64,000 nt of DNA from Neolewinella lacunae (GTDB lineage: Bacteria > Bacteroidota > Bacteroidia > Chitinophagales > Saprospiraceae): contig NZ_JACSIT010000098.1 of assembly GCF_014349155.1 (NCBI RefSeq), forward strand, positions 54,033 through 118,032. The letters are read 5' to 3'. Of this stretch, positions 10,703 through 19,691 are shown in pieces. Each line of letters starts with the position of its first letter. Within the stretch, counting starts at the first letter, position 1. The notes under the pieces are model-generated. The model searched no databases, was not told the DNA's origin, and saw only the letters and a list, made by a program, of their open reading frames with translations. The translations under genes were made by a program, and so were the position numbers.

Positions 10703-11740
10703 TTACCGGGAGATGACTGCCCGCAGCGCCCGATGATCCGAGAAGCCGGTTTCAATGCGCTCAATGGACCGTACACTCAGGCTGGTATCCACCAACAGGA
10801 AATCGATGCGTAGGCCAGGTAGTGGTCCGGTAAAGGTGGTGCCGGGCCCGAAGCCGCGGTCGGCCCAGGCGTCGCGCAGGCGGGGGCTGCGGATGCGTTG
10901 GTAGGTGTAGGAGCTGGGCACGTCGTTGAAATCTCCGCCTACGATGACGGGGTAGGGGCTATCGTGGATGGCGCGGCGGATTTCGTTGGCCTGCTGTGCG
11001 CGCAGAATGGCCGAGCGGCGGTAATTGCGCAGCATGGATTCGGCGCGGTTGAGTCCTTCGCCCAAGGTGTCATCTTCCCCTATTTGTCCGGCCATGGCGC
11101 TGATGCGGTTGGACTGGAGGTGGGCATTGATTACGCGGATTTTGCCCAGTTCGGTGGTTACATCGGTGATGAGGTAGCCATTGAAAGCACCGGTTTCGAT
11201 GAATTTATCGGCAACAAAAGTGGGGTCGTTGGCGTAGGTAGCGATGGCTTTTCCCGGGGGTTGGTGGCGTTTGGCCAGGCCGGTGCTGGCTTTGATTTCA
11301 GCGACGAAATTGGCGCGGTGGCCTTCGGTGCGGGTTTCTTGCAGGAGGAGGACATCAGGCTTGGCTCCACCCAGGAAAGGCTCCGCGGCGGTAAAAGAAA
11401 TGTCTTTCCACAGGTCGTTCTGGAAGCCCCGCAGGTTGGCGGTGATGACGGAGATGCTGCTGGCCCCGGCGGCTGAGCCCCCGGTAGAGATGGCAAACAA
11501 GCGTTTGGCCATGGGTAAAGACAGTAATAAAACCAGGGCGGGCAGGGCCGTCCATTTCCAGCGGCGGCGGTAAGCATTCCAGCTGGCGTACAGCAGGGTA
11601 AGGGCCAGGAGAATGGGGAGGAACAGCGGAACTACGGCCGGTGGCCACCAGACATCGGGTGGAACGAAGCGCGCCAACAGGCCAAAAGCCGCAGACAGGC
11701 TAAAGGTAACGCCGAGCAGGTGGAGGAATCGGCTGAGCAA
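10703..11740 (-). CDS. Membrane-anchored endonuclease/exonuclease/phosphatase family protein
   Basis: 345 residues. The first ~95 form two or three hydrophobic segments (FLHLLGVTFSLSAAFGLLARF, PLFLPILLALTLLYASW and a third). The rest is an EEP domain: VITANLRG, LLQETRTEG (metal-binding Glu), VIVGGDFNDVPSS (GDFN) and FSDHRALRAVISR (SDH). The domain would cleave a phosphodiester (nucleic acid or lipid headgroup) outside the cytoplasm. The start codon is TTG, 8 bp after the rhomboid stop, so the two genes form an operon. The substrate is unknown. Confidence 0.85.
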   Translation of the reverse strand: MLSRFLHLLGVTFSLSAAFGLLARFVPPDVWWPPAVVPLFLPILLALTLLYASWNAYRRRWKWTALPALVLLLSLPMAKRLFAISTGGSAAGASSISVITANLRGFQNDLWKDISFTAAEPFLGGAKPDVLLLQETRTEGHRANFVAEIKASTGLAKRHQPPGKAIATYANDPTFVADKFIETGAFNGYLITDVTTELGKIRVINAHLQSNRISAMAGQIGEDDTLGEGLNRAESMLRNYRRSAILRAQQANEIRRAIHDSPYPVIVGGDFNDVPSSYTYQRIRSPRLRDAWADRGFGPGTTFTGPLPGLRIDFLLVDTSLSVRSIERIETGFSDHRALRAVISR

Positions 11741-11747
11741 AATGGGA

Positions 11748-12734
11748 TCAGTTTCGGTTGGAGGCGCGGAAGAGGAAGTCTTTTTCGTCTTTCGTCAGGC
11801 TTTCGTAGCCCCGGTCCTTGATTTTTTCCAGGATGGCATCCACCTGTTCCTGGTGGGTGAGGCCGTCGCTGGCGGGCGTAGCTGTTTTGCTGCTCTCGCT
11901 GCCCGCTTTGCGCATGAAGGAGGGGCGGGTTTTTCCGGCGGGTTCTTTCACTGATTGCCCACTGCGGTAAGCTGCCCGTGGGCCAGCCGTTTTGTGCTCT
12001 TTGCTGGGCTGTAGGAGACCCGTCCAGGTGTTTTCCACCCAGCGGAGAAACCGGGCTACGGGCTGGGTCAGGTCCGTACCCTGCCGCAGGTAAAAGGCGA
12101 AGATGGCCCCCATCGCTACTCCCCCCAGGTGGTCAAAAGTTCCGCCGATGTTGTCCAGCGAGCCGAGGGCAAGGACCTGGACCATCACGGAAAAGAACAC
12201 GATGTACTTGAGGCGAACGTTGCCCAGGATAAACAAACGGATGTTGTAGTCGGGGGCGAAAATGCCAGTAGCCACCAGGATACAGAGCACCGCGCCGCTG
12301 GCGCCGTAGGCAATGCTGGGCTGTGCGCCAAGGCTGGTGAGGTTGTAGGCAAAAAAGTAAGCCAGGAAGCCAGCCAAACCACCCAAAATGTAGAGGGGAA
12401 GCACCCGCCGGTCGCCCAGCAAATCCCCGAAGATGCGGCCAAACCAGAACAGGAAGAGCATATTCCAGAGCAGGTGCCAAAAGGTGAGATGCAGGAACAT
12501 GTGGGTCAGCAGCGTCCAGGGCCTGGTCAGCATGTGCCACCAGTCGTGGGAAACGGCGAGCAGCCGTACGATGCTGTCGTAAAGGGAGGAGTCTTCCCAT
12601 CCGTTGAAAATGCGGAGGAACACCCACATGAGGCTGACGACGAGGTACACCGAGACATTGACAATGATGATCTTGTTGATCATATTGCCGAAACTAAATT
12701 CACGGCGGACGTCGTCCCAGATCGATTGGAGCAT
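11748..12734 (-). CDS. Rhomboid family intramembrane serine protease
   Basis: A 328-residue polytopic membrane protein with about six transmembrane segments between residues 20 and 235. The nucleophile motif is AYGASGAVLCIL and the partner His lies in FDHLGGVAMG. HMFLHLTFWHLLWNMLFLFWFG matches the conserved loop-1/TM2 region. The C-terminal ~90 residues are soluble and end in a helical region resembling the cytosolic tail common in Bacteroidota rhomboids. It is the first gene of an operon with the EEP protein. Confidence 0.9.
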   Translation of the reverse strand: MLQSIWDDVRREFSFGNMINKIIIVNVSVYLVVSLMWVFLRIFNGWEDSSLYDSIVRLLAVSHDWWHMLTRPWTLLTHMFLHLTFWHLLWNMLFLFWFGRIFGDLLGDRRVLPLYILGGLAGFLAYFFAYNLTSLGAQPSIAYGASGAVLCILVATGIFAPDYNIRLFILGNVRLKYIVFFSVMVQVLALGSLDNIGGTFDHLGGVAMGAIFAFYLRQGTDLTQPVARFLRWVENTWTGLLQPSKEHKTAGPRAAYRSGQSVKEPAGKTRPSFMRKAGSESSKTATPASDGLTHQEQVDAILEKIKDRGYESLTKDEKDFLFRASNRN

Positions 12735-12839
12735 GGCTTCAGGAGGCTGCGCTAAGTAAAAACATTCGGCGGCGGAATAGTTGTATGCGGAAAAGGATAA
12801 AATTATCCAGGGGGCCAGGGTTGGCCGCCTGAGGTCGCC

Positions 12840-13757
12840 TTACTTTCCCTTGCGGAGGGCGCGCAGGAGGGCCAGTTCGCGGAAGGCGGACCAGGCTTCC
12901 TGGGCGGGACTGCCGAAGTATTCCTGGCTGCCTTCCAGGTTTTTGCCAACGCCGCTCTGGGCCAGCAGAATGGATCGGTCGCCGATGCGCAGGTTCTGGG
13001 CTACGCCCACCTGACCCTGGAGGACGCACCAGTCGCCAATGGTGGTGTTGCCGGCCACGCCGACCTGGGCGGCCAGGATGCAGTGCTGGCCGATGCGGCA
13101 ATCGTGGCCAATCTGAACCAACGCGTCGATCTTGGTCCCTTTGCCGATGGTGGTGGCCGAGGAGACGCCCCGGGCGATATTACAATTGGCCCCGATGGCG
13201 ACGTCGTCTTCCAGCACCACGGTGCCCCCGCTGCGCCAGGGGACGAGGCCCTCGGGGGTTCGTTTGAAATAGAAAGCTTCTTCCCCGATTACCGCTCCGG
13301 CGCCAATCACTACCCGATTGCCGAGCGTAACGCCTTCGCCAATGGTGGCGTTAGGGCCAATGTAGCAGTCTTGGCCAATGCGGGCCCCGGGCCCTATCCT
13401 TGCACCGGGGGCGATGGTGCTTCCCTGGCCCACGCGGGCGCTGGGGTCGATGGCCTGCTGCCAGTCTCGGGCGGGCCGTTCATCCCACACCAGCTGGTTG
13501 TAAACGGTAAATGGCTGGGGGACGATGATGAGGGCTTTGCCCGGCGGGCATTCCCGGTCCTGATCGATCAGGATGACGGAAGCGGCCGAGGCCAGCGCCG
13601 GGCCGTAGTAGCGGGGGTGATCGACGAAGCTGAGGTCGCCTGCCCGGACGTGGTGAATCTCGTTGATGCCCGTGATGAGCAGCGTGCCGTCTCCGCGCCA
13701 CGGTGCGCCAAGGCGCTCGGCCAGGCTGGCCGCCGTAAGCGGCGTTTGCAAATCCAT
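12840..13757 (-). CDS. lpxD: UDP-3-O-acylglucosamine N-acyltransferase-like protein
   Basis: A 305-residue left-handed beta-helix acyltransferase for lipid A synthesis. The N-terminal LpxD substrate-binding domain is recognisable (residues 1-90: LAERLGAPWRGDGTLLITGINEIHHVRAGDLSFVDHP). Then come hexapeptide repeats (ARVGQGSTIAPGARIGPGARI and on). FQ/H positions near VQIGHDCRIGQHCILAAQ fit the LpxD active-site region. A second lpxD paralogue beside the main lipid A locus is common in Bacteroidota, so this could be an accessory copy. It sits 8 bp downstream of the SH3 gene. Confidence 0.85.
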   Translation of the reverse strand: MDLQTPLTAASLAERLGAPWRGDGTLLITGINEIHHVRAGDLSFVDHPRYYGPALASAASVILIDQDRECPPGKALIIVPQPFTVYNQLVWDERPARDWQQAIDPSARVGQGSTIAPGARIGPGARIGQDCYIGPNATIGEGVTLGNRVVIGAGAVIGEEAFYFKRTPEGLVPWRSGGTVVLEDDVAIGANCNIARGVSSATTIGKGTKIDALVQIGHDCRIGQHCILAAQVGVAGNTTIGDWCVLQGQVGVAQNLRIGDRSILLAQSGVGKNLEGSQEYFGSPAQEAWSAFRELALLRALRKGK

Positions 13758-13765
13758 AGTTAGCT

Positions 13766-14347
13766 TTAGTTGATCACACCGTTGAGGCGGAACTTGTAGT
13801 AGGAAACACCTGCGCCATATACCCAGCCCTTTTTGCCGTCAGCGAGTTCCACCCGGACCCACGGTGCTTTAGGCGTCACTTCTCCGAGGTTGATTTCGTA
13901 GAGCGAGTCCGTCACTTCTCCGAGGTAGATGACTTCGGTGTAGAGGGGAATACGAGCGATGATGCCGTTTTTCAGACTGGGGCCCGAGCGGACGTTCAGG
14001 CCGTCGATGGTGGAGTAGAGCGGCACGACGCGCTGCACGACGGTCTGGGCGGCGGGCAGGCGCACCACGCTATCGCCGGGCAGTGGCTGGGTGAGTCCGC
14101 GCAGCAGGGCTTCGGCTTTGGCGGCCTGTTCGATGCTATCGAGGCGGGCGCGGAGGAGGCGCTGGTTATCCAATTCCTGCAAGCTGTCCAGGTAGCTCCG
14201 GCGGGTAGCTTCTTCGGCCTTCATCGCGTACTCGCGGTCGCTGGCGCTGCACTGCCGCATCGCCCAGAAGAGAAAGATGAGCGTGATCAAAGACATGATG
14301 ATGAAGGGGGTGACCCGGGCGTTGTTGGAGCTTTTCTTGGTGGCCAT
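13766..14347 (-). CDS. Membrane-anchored SH3-domain protein
   Basis: About 193 residues. After a basic start (MATKKSSNNARVTP) there is one transmembrane segment (FIIMSLITLIFLFWAM), a helical coiled region (residues ~30-85) and a bacterial SH3 domain at the C-terminus (GLNVRSGPSLKNGIIARI ... VRVELADGKKGWVYGAGVSYY). Bacterial SH3 domains usually bind cell wall peptides. The ATG at 14347 is preferred; an upstream in-frame start would add ten residues. It precedes lpxD by 8 bp, so it is probably in the same transcript. Confidence 0.78.
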   Translation of the reverse strand: MATKKSSNNARVTPFIIMSLITLIFLFWAMRQCSASDREYAMKAEEATRRSYLDSLQELDNQRLLRARLDSIEQAAKAEALLRGLTQPLPGDSVVRLPAAQTVVQRVVPLYSTIDGLNVRSGPSLKNGIIARIPLYTEVIYLGEVTDSLYEINLGEVTPKAPWVRVELADGKKGWVYGAGVSYYKFRLNGVIN

Positions 14348-14392
14348 GCTGTTGAGGGAAATGCTTGGATTGGGCACAAAGGTAGGGCCTTA

Positions 14393-14512
14393 GGGGGGAG
14401 TCTTTTTAGTTCATAGTTCATAGTTCATAGTTGCCCGGGTAGACCAGACTACTGAACTACTAAACTACTGAACTACTGAACTACTAGACTATGAACTAAA
14501 AAAACTCCCCCC
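14393..14512. repeat. Palindromic TAGTTC-repeat element between divergent genes
   Basis: Two 24-bp arms, GGGGGGAGTCTTTTTAGTTC... at 14393-14416 and its inverse at 14489-14512, match at 23 of 24 positions. Between them are runs of TAGTTCATAGTTCATAG and CTACTGAACTACT. A related tract lies at 20,554-20,660. It fills the spacer between the SH3 gene and the next membrane gene. Confidence 0.75.
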
Positions 14513-14528
14513 TGCCTATCTTCGCCCT

Positions 14529-15032
14529 ATGACACTCAACGATCTTTTCCAGTACGCGCTCGATCATCCAGCCAATGTCCTGTTTTATTTCGGCCTCATT
14601 CCCTTTGCTGCCTTGTTGGCGGGGTGGATGGAGCGCGAAGAGGGGCACCTTCCACCGTGGAACTACCTCTACAGCATTTTGGTCTACCTGGTGGCCGTAC
14701 CCGCAATTCTGGCGGTGGCCTATTCCGTCTACAAATGGCTTTTTGAACGGGGCAGCATCCTGGATGCCAACCTCATGTTGCAGGTCTTGCCGGTGGCCAG
14801 CATGTTGCTCACCTTTTTCATCATCAAAAAGCAGGTGCGCATCGAGTCGCTGCCGGGTTTTGGTCGCCTCGGGGGCTTGGTGACGATGATTGCGGCGGCG
14901 ATGGTCATCATGTGGTTCCTCGATCGGGTGCACATTGTGACCTTTACTTACTTGCCCATCCAGTACCTCCTCCTCATTTTTTTGGTGCTGCTGTTTTTTA
15001 TTCGCCTGGGGTGGCGGCGCGTGGCGGGCTAG
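14529..15032 (+). CDS. Small integral membrane protein, unknown function
   Basis: 167 residues with five predicted transmembrane helices (NVLFYFGLIPFAALLAGW, YSILVYLVAVPAILAVAYSVY, ANLMLQVLPVASMLLTFFII, LGGLVTMIAAAMVIMWF, QYLLLIFLVLLFFIRLGW). No family is recognised. The start follows the palindromic repeat by 16 bp, and the gene ends 9 bp before a copy of the 18-bp motif. Confidence 0.75.
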   Translation: MTLNDLFQYALDHPANVLFYFGLIPFAALLAGWMEREEGHLPPWNYLYSILVYLVAVPAILAVAYSVYKWLFERGSILDANLMLQVLPVASMLLTFFIIKKQVRIESLPGFGRLGGLVTMIAAAMVIMWFLDRVHIVTFTYLPIQYLLLIFLVLLFFIRLGWRRVAG

Positions 15033-15041
15033 TGGGGGCTG

Positions 15042-15059
15042 GGGCGCGGCCGCAGGTGC
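15042..15059 (+). repeat. 18-bp dispersed motif, exact copy
   Basis: GGGCGCGGCCGCAGGTGC, between the convergent ends of the five-TM protein and the next lipoprotein. Confidence 0.9.
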
Positions 15060-15090
15060 GGGGCGGGGGATGGGGAGCGCAGGACGCCGC

Positions 15091-15663
15091 CTACTCCCCG
15101 GTGTAGCCCACCAGGCGGAGGTAATCGTCCACCACCTCCTTGGCGCTGCTGCGGGCGGCGTCGTTGGGGAAGGCCACCAGCGTATCGCCAGCCCAAAGGA
15201 TGCGGATATCCCGGTTCGCGGCCAGGGCGGTGCGCAGGCGGTTGACGGCCGATGTTCCCAAGGGCGATGCCAGGGGCAGGCGCTCCCAGCCCTTGTCGGT
15301 TGCGGCTTCCAGCAGGAAGGTGCCGCTGGCCGTGTCTCCTGCTGCTGGCCGGACTTCCAGGCGAAGCAATGCCCGGTCTTCCAGCCAGTAATCCTCCAGC
15401 ACGGGCAACAGCTGGGCGGGGGATGCCAACAATTTATCGTGGCGGTACACCACCAGGTCTTCTCCCCGTTCTTCCGCCTGGTAGTGACGGATGCGGGTGT
15501 TTTTGAAGTAGAGCCGATCGGGGATACTCACGAAGTGTTCGCCCCGGGCGGCCTTGCGTTCGGCCGTCTCCCCTACGCAACTGGCCAACAAGAACAGCAC
15601 GAGTAGCCCGCCGGGTATCCCCCTGCAGCGTTTCCGACCGATGATTAGCGTATTCACGTCCAT
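15091..15663 (-). CDS. Putative lipoprotein, unknown function
   Basis: 190 residues. A hydrophobic segment LLVLFLLASC with a lipobox Cys near residue 29 predicts lipidation. No domain is recognised; the rest is a soluble, charged region with LYFKNTRIRHYQAEERG and a C-terminal alpha/beta portion. The gene ends 31 bp from a copy of the 18-bp motif. Confidence 0.7.
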   Translation of the reverse strand: MDVNTLIIGRKRCRGIPGGLLVLFLLASCVGETAERKAARGEHFVSIPDRLYFKNTRIRHYQAEERGEDLVVYRHDKLLASPAQLLPVLEDYWLEDRALLRLEVRPAAGDTASGTFLLEAATDKGWERLPLASPLGTSAVNRLRTALAANRDIRILWAGDTLVAFPNDAARSSAKEVVDDYLRLVGYTGE

Positions 15664-15761
15664 TGACTGATTGATTCAACACCAAGACATAAGGAAGCGC
15701 AGAATGTTCCGCAGGAAGTCCATTGCCGGAAAGACCCTACCTTGCTCCTTATCCTTACTCA

Positions 15762-15779
15762 GCACCTGCGGCCGCGCCC
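15762..15779 (-). repeat. 18-bp dispersed motif, exact copy
   Basis: Minus orientation (GCACCTGCGGCCGCGCCC on plus), 34 bp before the VOC gene start, preceded by TTGCTCCTTATCCTTACTCA. Confidence 0.9.
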
Positions 15780-15813
15780 GGCACGGAATACGGTGCAACA
15801 AAAAACAGCCTGG

Positions 15814-16446
15814 ATGATTGACCACCTGGTTTATTTGGTACACGATTTGCCCGCTGCGGCCGAGCGGATGGGCCGGGCGCTGGGCGTGGATTTTTCGCCG
15901 GGCGGGCGGCACCTGGACCGCGGGACGCACAATATGCTCCTGTCTTTGGGCCCCGGCACTTATCTGGAATTGCTGGCCATTGATCCAGCCAACCCGGCCG
16001 TCGTCGCCCCGCGCTGGATGGGGGTGGATGCGTTGCCCGCCGCTGCGCCGGGCCGCCTTAGCCGCTGGGCGCTGACGGTCAATGAGCGGATCGGGCCGCT
16101 GGCCGCGCAGCTGGAAGCAGCCTTGCCGGGGGCGGGGCAGGTGCAGGCGGGCTCGCGGGCCCTGGCGGATGGGGGAGAACTCCGCTGGCAGCTTACGGAC
16201 CCGGGAAGCGCGCCCGCCGTGCGCAGTTTGCCCTTTTTGCTCGACTGGTGCGGCAATCCTTCGCCCGCCGCCCGCTTGCCCGAGGTGGGCTGCCGCCTGC
16301 AAATGCTCCGCGTTGTGGGGCCATACCGGACGCTGATTACTACCCTGGCTGATGCCCAGGACCCGCTGGAAATTGTGGATGGCCCAGGGGAAGAATTGGT
16401 GGCCAGCATCGTAGGTCCGGCGGGCACGATCTACCTGAGGGATTAA
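15814..16446 (+). CDS. VOC / glyoxalase-like domain protein
   Basis: A 210-residue protein opening MIDHLVYLVHDL, the usual first strand and helix of a vicinal-oxygen-chelate fold, with GTHNMLLSLGPGTYLELLAIDP as the second repeat strand bearing a Glu ligand. It resembles the Glyoxalase_3-like proteins, which are often annotated as lyases or dioxygenases without proof. The ATG at 15814 is preferred: an earlier in-frame ATG at 15742 would translate through the 18-bp motif and gives no family match. Confidence 0.8.
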   Translation: MIDHLVYLVHDLPAAAERMGRALGVDFSPGGRHLDRGTHNMLLSLGPGTYLELLAIDPANPAVVAPRWMGVDALPAAAPGRLSRWALTVNERIGPLAAQLEAALPGAGQVQAGSRALADGGELRWQLTDPGSAPAVRSLPFLLDWCGNPSPAARLPEVGCRLQMLRVVGPYRTLITTLADAQDPLEIVDGPGEELVASIVGPAGTIYLRD

Positions 16447-16768
16447 ACCGAAGACTGGTGAAAGGAAGGTCGGTCTAATGCCTGGCTGGCCCAATCTTCT
16501 TTGTGGAAAAATGCGAACTGCATATTTTTTTGTGGAGTATGCGAGAATTTGCGAAATTTCGCTAGATTTACCGCGTAATAACCTTTTTCACACACGCTTT
16601 CTCTCCCCGCTGCACGCGGGTAAACCTAATCAACGGCTTCTCATTTTGCTGATTTTCCGGTTCCATTGCCCGCCAATGGTTGCAATGCCAGTGCGCTTTT
16701 CGGGCTGGCGGGGAAGGTCATTTGTGGGTGCTGTGTTCAGGGAAGAGAAGCACCTTAACCAATTTCCG
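16447..16768. other. Upstream region of the M43 protease, no gene seen
   Basis: 322 bp. The downstream reading frame is open here, but the translated residues do not resemble a signal peptide or domain. I expect a promoter and an untranslated leader. No strong hairpin seen. Confidence 0.45.
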
Positions 16769-18889
16769 ATGCATTCTTTTTTTACCCGCTTATTGCTGCT
16801 GCTCGTGCTTTGCGGCAGCGCCTTCACCCTTTCCGCCCAGCGCAACTGTGGGTCCATGGACGTTCTGGACCAACAAATCCGGGCTGACCCCAGCCGCCTC
16901 GAGCGCCTGGAGGAGTTGGAAAAATTTACCCGCAACTTCGTTCCCCAGGAAGGGCTTAAGGCCCTTACGACCATTCCCGTGGTTGTCCACGTGGTGTACC
17001 GGACGAGTGCAGAGAACATCTCCCTGGCCCAGATCAACAGCCAGATTCAGGTGCTTAATGCCGACTTCCGCCGTCTCAATGCCGATGCCAACGGTACCTG
17101 GCCCCAGGCTGCGGACACTGAAATTGAGTTCTGCCTGGCTACCGTAGACCCCAGTGGAAATGCCACCGACGGCATCATCCGCAAATCCACCACCCGCACC
17201 AGCTTTGGTACCAACGACCTGGTGAAGTCAGCGTCCTCCGGTGGCTCCAACGCCTGGCCTGCCAATGCCTACCTGAACATTTGGGTGTGTAACATTGGTG
17301 GGGGGATCCTGGGATACGCCCAGTTCCCCGGTGGCCCGGCCAGCACCGATGGGGTGGTGGTGGATTACCGCTACTTCGGGACAACGGGAACGGCCACTGC
17401 ACCCTTCAACCTGGGGCGCACCGCCACCCACGAAGTAGGGCACTACCTCAACCTGCGCCACATCTGGGGCGACGGCGGCTGCAGTGTGGATGACTTTGTG
17501 AGTGATACGCCCACCAGCGATGCTCCTAATTACCAGTGTCCTACGGGCCACGTCAGCTGCAGCACCACGGACATGATTCAAAATTACATGGATTACACCG
17601 ACGATAGCTGCATGAACCTCTTCACGAGTGGCCAGAAGGCCCGGATGCAAGCGGCGCTCTCCGGATCCCGCAGCGGACTGGCCAACAGCAACGGATGCGG
17701 CACTCCCGGTGGCGGCGGCGGCAGTTGTACCGATACGCAAGTCACGCTGACTTTAGTAACCGATAACTACGGCAGCGAGACCAGCTGGACCCTGACCGGG
17801 CCTTCCGGGACGGTGGCCACCGGTGGTTCACTGGCCAACAATACCACCTACACCCAGAGCTTCTGTCTTCCCAACGGTTGCTACACCTTCACCATTCTCG
17901 ACAGCTACGGAGACGGCATCTGCTGCCAGTACGGTAATGGCTCTTTCACGCTTACCAACGGCAGTACCGGGGCGGTTTTGGCTTCGGGTGGGTCTTTCAC
18001 CAGTTCGAGCGTCAGCAACTTCTGCCTCGGCAGCACCCCGCCTGCGCCTACCTGTAACGACGGCATCCAGAACGGCACGGAAACGGGTGTCGACTGCGGT
18101 GGTTCCTGCGCACCCTGCGGCGGTGGCGGTGGCTGTACGGACGTGACGGTCAATTCCGAAGGTTTTGAATCCAACTACGGCATTTGGAACGACGGAGGAA
18201 CCGATTGCGTCCGCAGCACCCTCCGGCCCATCACCGGTGCCATTTCTATTTACCTGCGCGACAATACCTCTACCTCCGTACTGACCACCGATGCGCTGAA
18301 CCTGGCGGGCTACGAAGAGTTGACGATTGACTTCAGCTACTTCGCCTTCAGCATGGAGACGGGCGAAGATTTCTGGCTGCAGGTGGATAATGGCAGTGGC
18401 TACCAGACGGTGGAGACCTGGGCCAGCGGCAGCGACTTTGCCAACAACACCCGCTACGAGGAGAGTGTCACCCTGACGGGGACCTTCGGCAGTGCTGTCC
18501 GCATCCGCTTCCGCTGCGATGCCAGCAACGATTCCGATTACATCCACCTCGATAACATCGTAATCCGGGGGTGCACCAACGGAACTACCCGTAGTATTGA
18601 GGCCGCTGACGTCAACCTCACGGTGGAGGCGGCGGAACTGGACGAGGCCGCAGCCCTCAGCTTCTCCGTATTCCCCAACCCCGCTTACGCCGCCTTTACG
18701 GTAAAGGTCAATGAAGATGGCTGTACGGCGAAGCTGACCAGCCTCGATGGCCGGGTGCTGCTGACGCAGACCCTTACGGCGGGCAACAACCGGATGGAAA
18801 CGGCTAATGTGCCCCAGGGCATGTACCTGTTGGTCGTGGAAGGAGCGGACGGTTCCCGGGAAGTTGAAAAGGTGGTACTGCGCCACTAG
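16769..18889 (+). CDS. Secreted M43 (pappalysin-like) metalloprotease with T9SS sorting domain
   Basis: 706 residues. Signal peptide MHSFFTRLLLLLVLCGSAF. The peptidase core (residues ~60-310) has the zinc motif HEVGHYLNLRHIWG, GDGGCSVDDFVSDTP after it, and the Met-turn region NYMDYTDDSCMNLFT, as in cytophagalysin-type M43 enzymes. Two Cys-containing beta modules with NGCYTFTILDSYGDGICC and a MAM/jelly-roll-like domain follow. The C-terminus (FSVFPNPAYAAFTVKV ... GMYLLVVEGADG) is a type A T9SS sorting domain. It would digest extracellular protein. The ATG at 16769 is set by the signal peptide; the open frame extends upstream without support. Confidence 0.9.
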   Translation: MHSFFTRLLLLLVLCGSAFTLSAQRNCGSMDVLDQQIRADPSRLERLEELEKFTRNFVPQEGLKALTTIPVVVHVVYRTSAENISLAQINSQIQVLNADFRRLNADANGTWPQAADTEIEFCLATVDPSGNATDGIIRKSTTRTSFGTNDLVKSASSGGSNAWPANAYLNIWVCNIGGGILGYAQFPGGPASTDGVVVDYRYFGTTGTATAPFNLGRTATHEVGHYLNLRHIWGDGGCSVDDFVSDTPTSDAPNYQCPTGHVSCSTTDMIQNYMDYTDDSCMNLFTSGQKARMQAALSGSRSGLANSNGCGTPGGGGGSCTDTQVTLTLVTDNYGSETSWTLTGPSGTVATGGSLANNTTYTQSFCLPNGCYTFTILDSYGDGICCQYGNGSFTLTNGSTGAVLASGGSFTSSSVSNFCLGSTPPAPTCNDGIQNGTETGVDCGGSCAPCGGGGGCTDVTVNSEGFESNYGIWNDGGTDCVRSTLRPITGAISIYLRDNTSTSVLTTDALNLAGYEELTIDFSYFAFSMETGEDFWLQVDNGSGYQTVETWASGSDFANNTRYEESVTLTGTFGSAVRIRFRCDASNDSDYIHLDNIVIRGCTNGTTRSIEAADVNLTVEAAELDEAAALSFSVFPNPAYAAFTVKVNEDGCTAKLTSLDGRVLLTQTLTAGNNRMETANVPQGMYLLVVEGADGSREVEKVVLRH

Positions 18890-18950
18890 TGGTCTGTCAA
18901 ACTTAAATTTTCGGGTAATCTGCAGCGTCTTTTGCCGCCTGCCGTCATCA

Positions 18951-18990
18951 AAAAGCCCCTTCCTCCACAGCTGGAGGAAGGGGCTTTTTT
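18951..18990. terminator. Bidirectional rho-independent terminator
   Basis: A near-perfect hairpin, AAAAGCCCCTTCCTCCA / TGGAGGAAGGGGCTTTTTT with a 4-nt loop, ends in T runs on both strands. It lies between the convergent M43 protease and DUF2911 genes. Confidence 0.92.
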
Positions 18991-19017
18991 GGTGCCGTAA
19001 AAGATCGACGGCGGAAA

Positions 19018-19596
19018 TTACAGCAGGGTAATGGGAACTTCCACAACGGTCTTATCCCAGCCCATTTTCAGGTGGACGACGCCGGGGCTGGCTTCGTAGA
19101 GGGTGATGGAGAAATTCTCGACGGTCTCTTCCGTGGCCGTAGTGGGTACGGTGATACTGGCTACGTTGCGTTCGGGCTTGTATGCGTAGACTCCCCAGCC
19201 GTCCAGATCGAGGCTGAAGAAAACCTGCCAGCTTTCGGCCTGGGGGATGGCCCCGAAGGTGTACCGCCCGGCGGGAACGACCTGGTCGCCGATTTTAACG
19301 GGGGCGAAGAACTGGATCTCGGAAGTTTCGTTGGCACCCAGGCGGTAAGGTTCGCCGAAGGGGGCCAGTTCGCCACCCCATACTTTGCGGCCTTTCATGT
19401 AAGGACGGCTGTAGAGGACGCGGATTTTTGGCTGGAGTGCAGCAGCGTCGGCATCCGTTTTGGCGAAGGCCCGGAAGGCGGCGCGGTTGGGGTAGTAGAC
19501 GGCGTCCAGCGGACTGGCGTCGAGGTCCGCAAAATCCTGGGCGGACAGCGAAAGGGTGGCGACAAAAGCCAGTAGGAAAAGCAGTAAACGTGGCAT
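19018..19596 (-). CDS. DUF2911 domain secreted protein
   Basis: 192 residues with signal peptide MPRLLLFLLAFVATLSLSAQ. The body matches the DUF2911 pattern (ALQPKIRVLYSRPYMKGRKVWG, PYRLGANETSEIQFF, GRYTFGAIPQ, KMGWDKTVVEVPI). The family is common in Bacteroidota, lies outside the cytoplasm and has no proven function. Full length. Confidence 0.88.
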   Translation of the reverse strand: MPRLLLFLLAFVATLSLSAQDFADLDASPLDAVYYPNRAAFRAFAKTDADAAALQPKIRVLYSRPYMKGRKVWGGELAPFGEPYRLGANETSEIQFFAPVKIGDQVVPAGRYTFGAIPQAESWQVFFSLDLDGWGVYAYKPERNVASITVPTTATEETVENFSITLYEASPGVVHLKMGWDKTVVEVPITLL

Positions 19597-19691
19597 TGGT
19601 GAGGAGTTTTTAGCAAGAATTGTGCGTCATTGCGAATAGGGTAAACGCGCGAATCAGGGGCTGGATGCGGATAGGGGGGTAAAACTTGTCA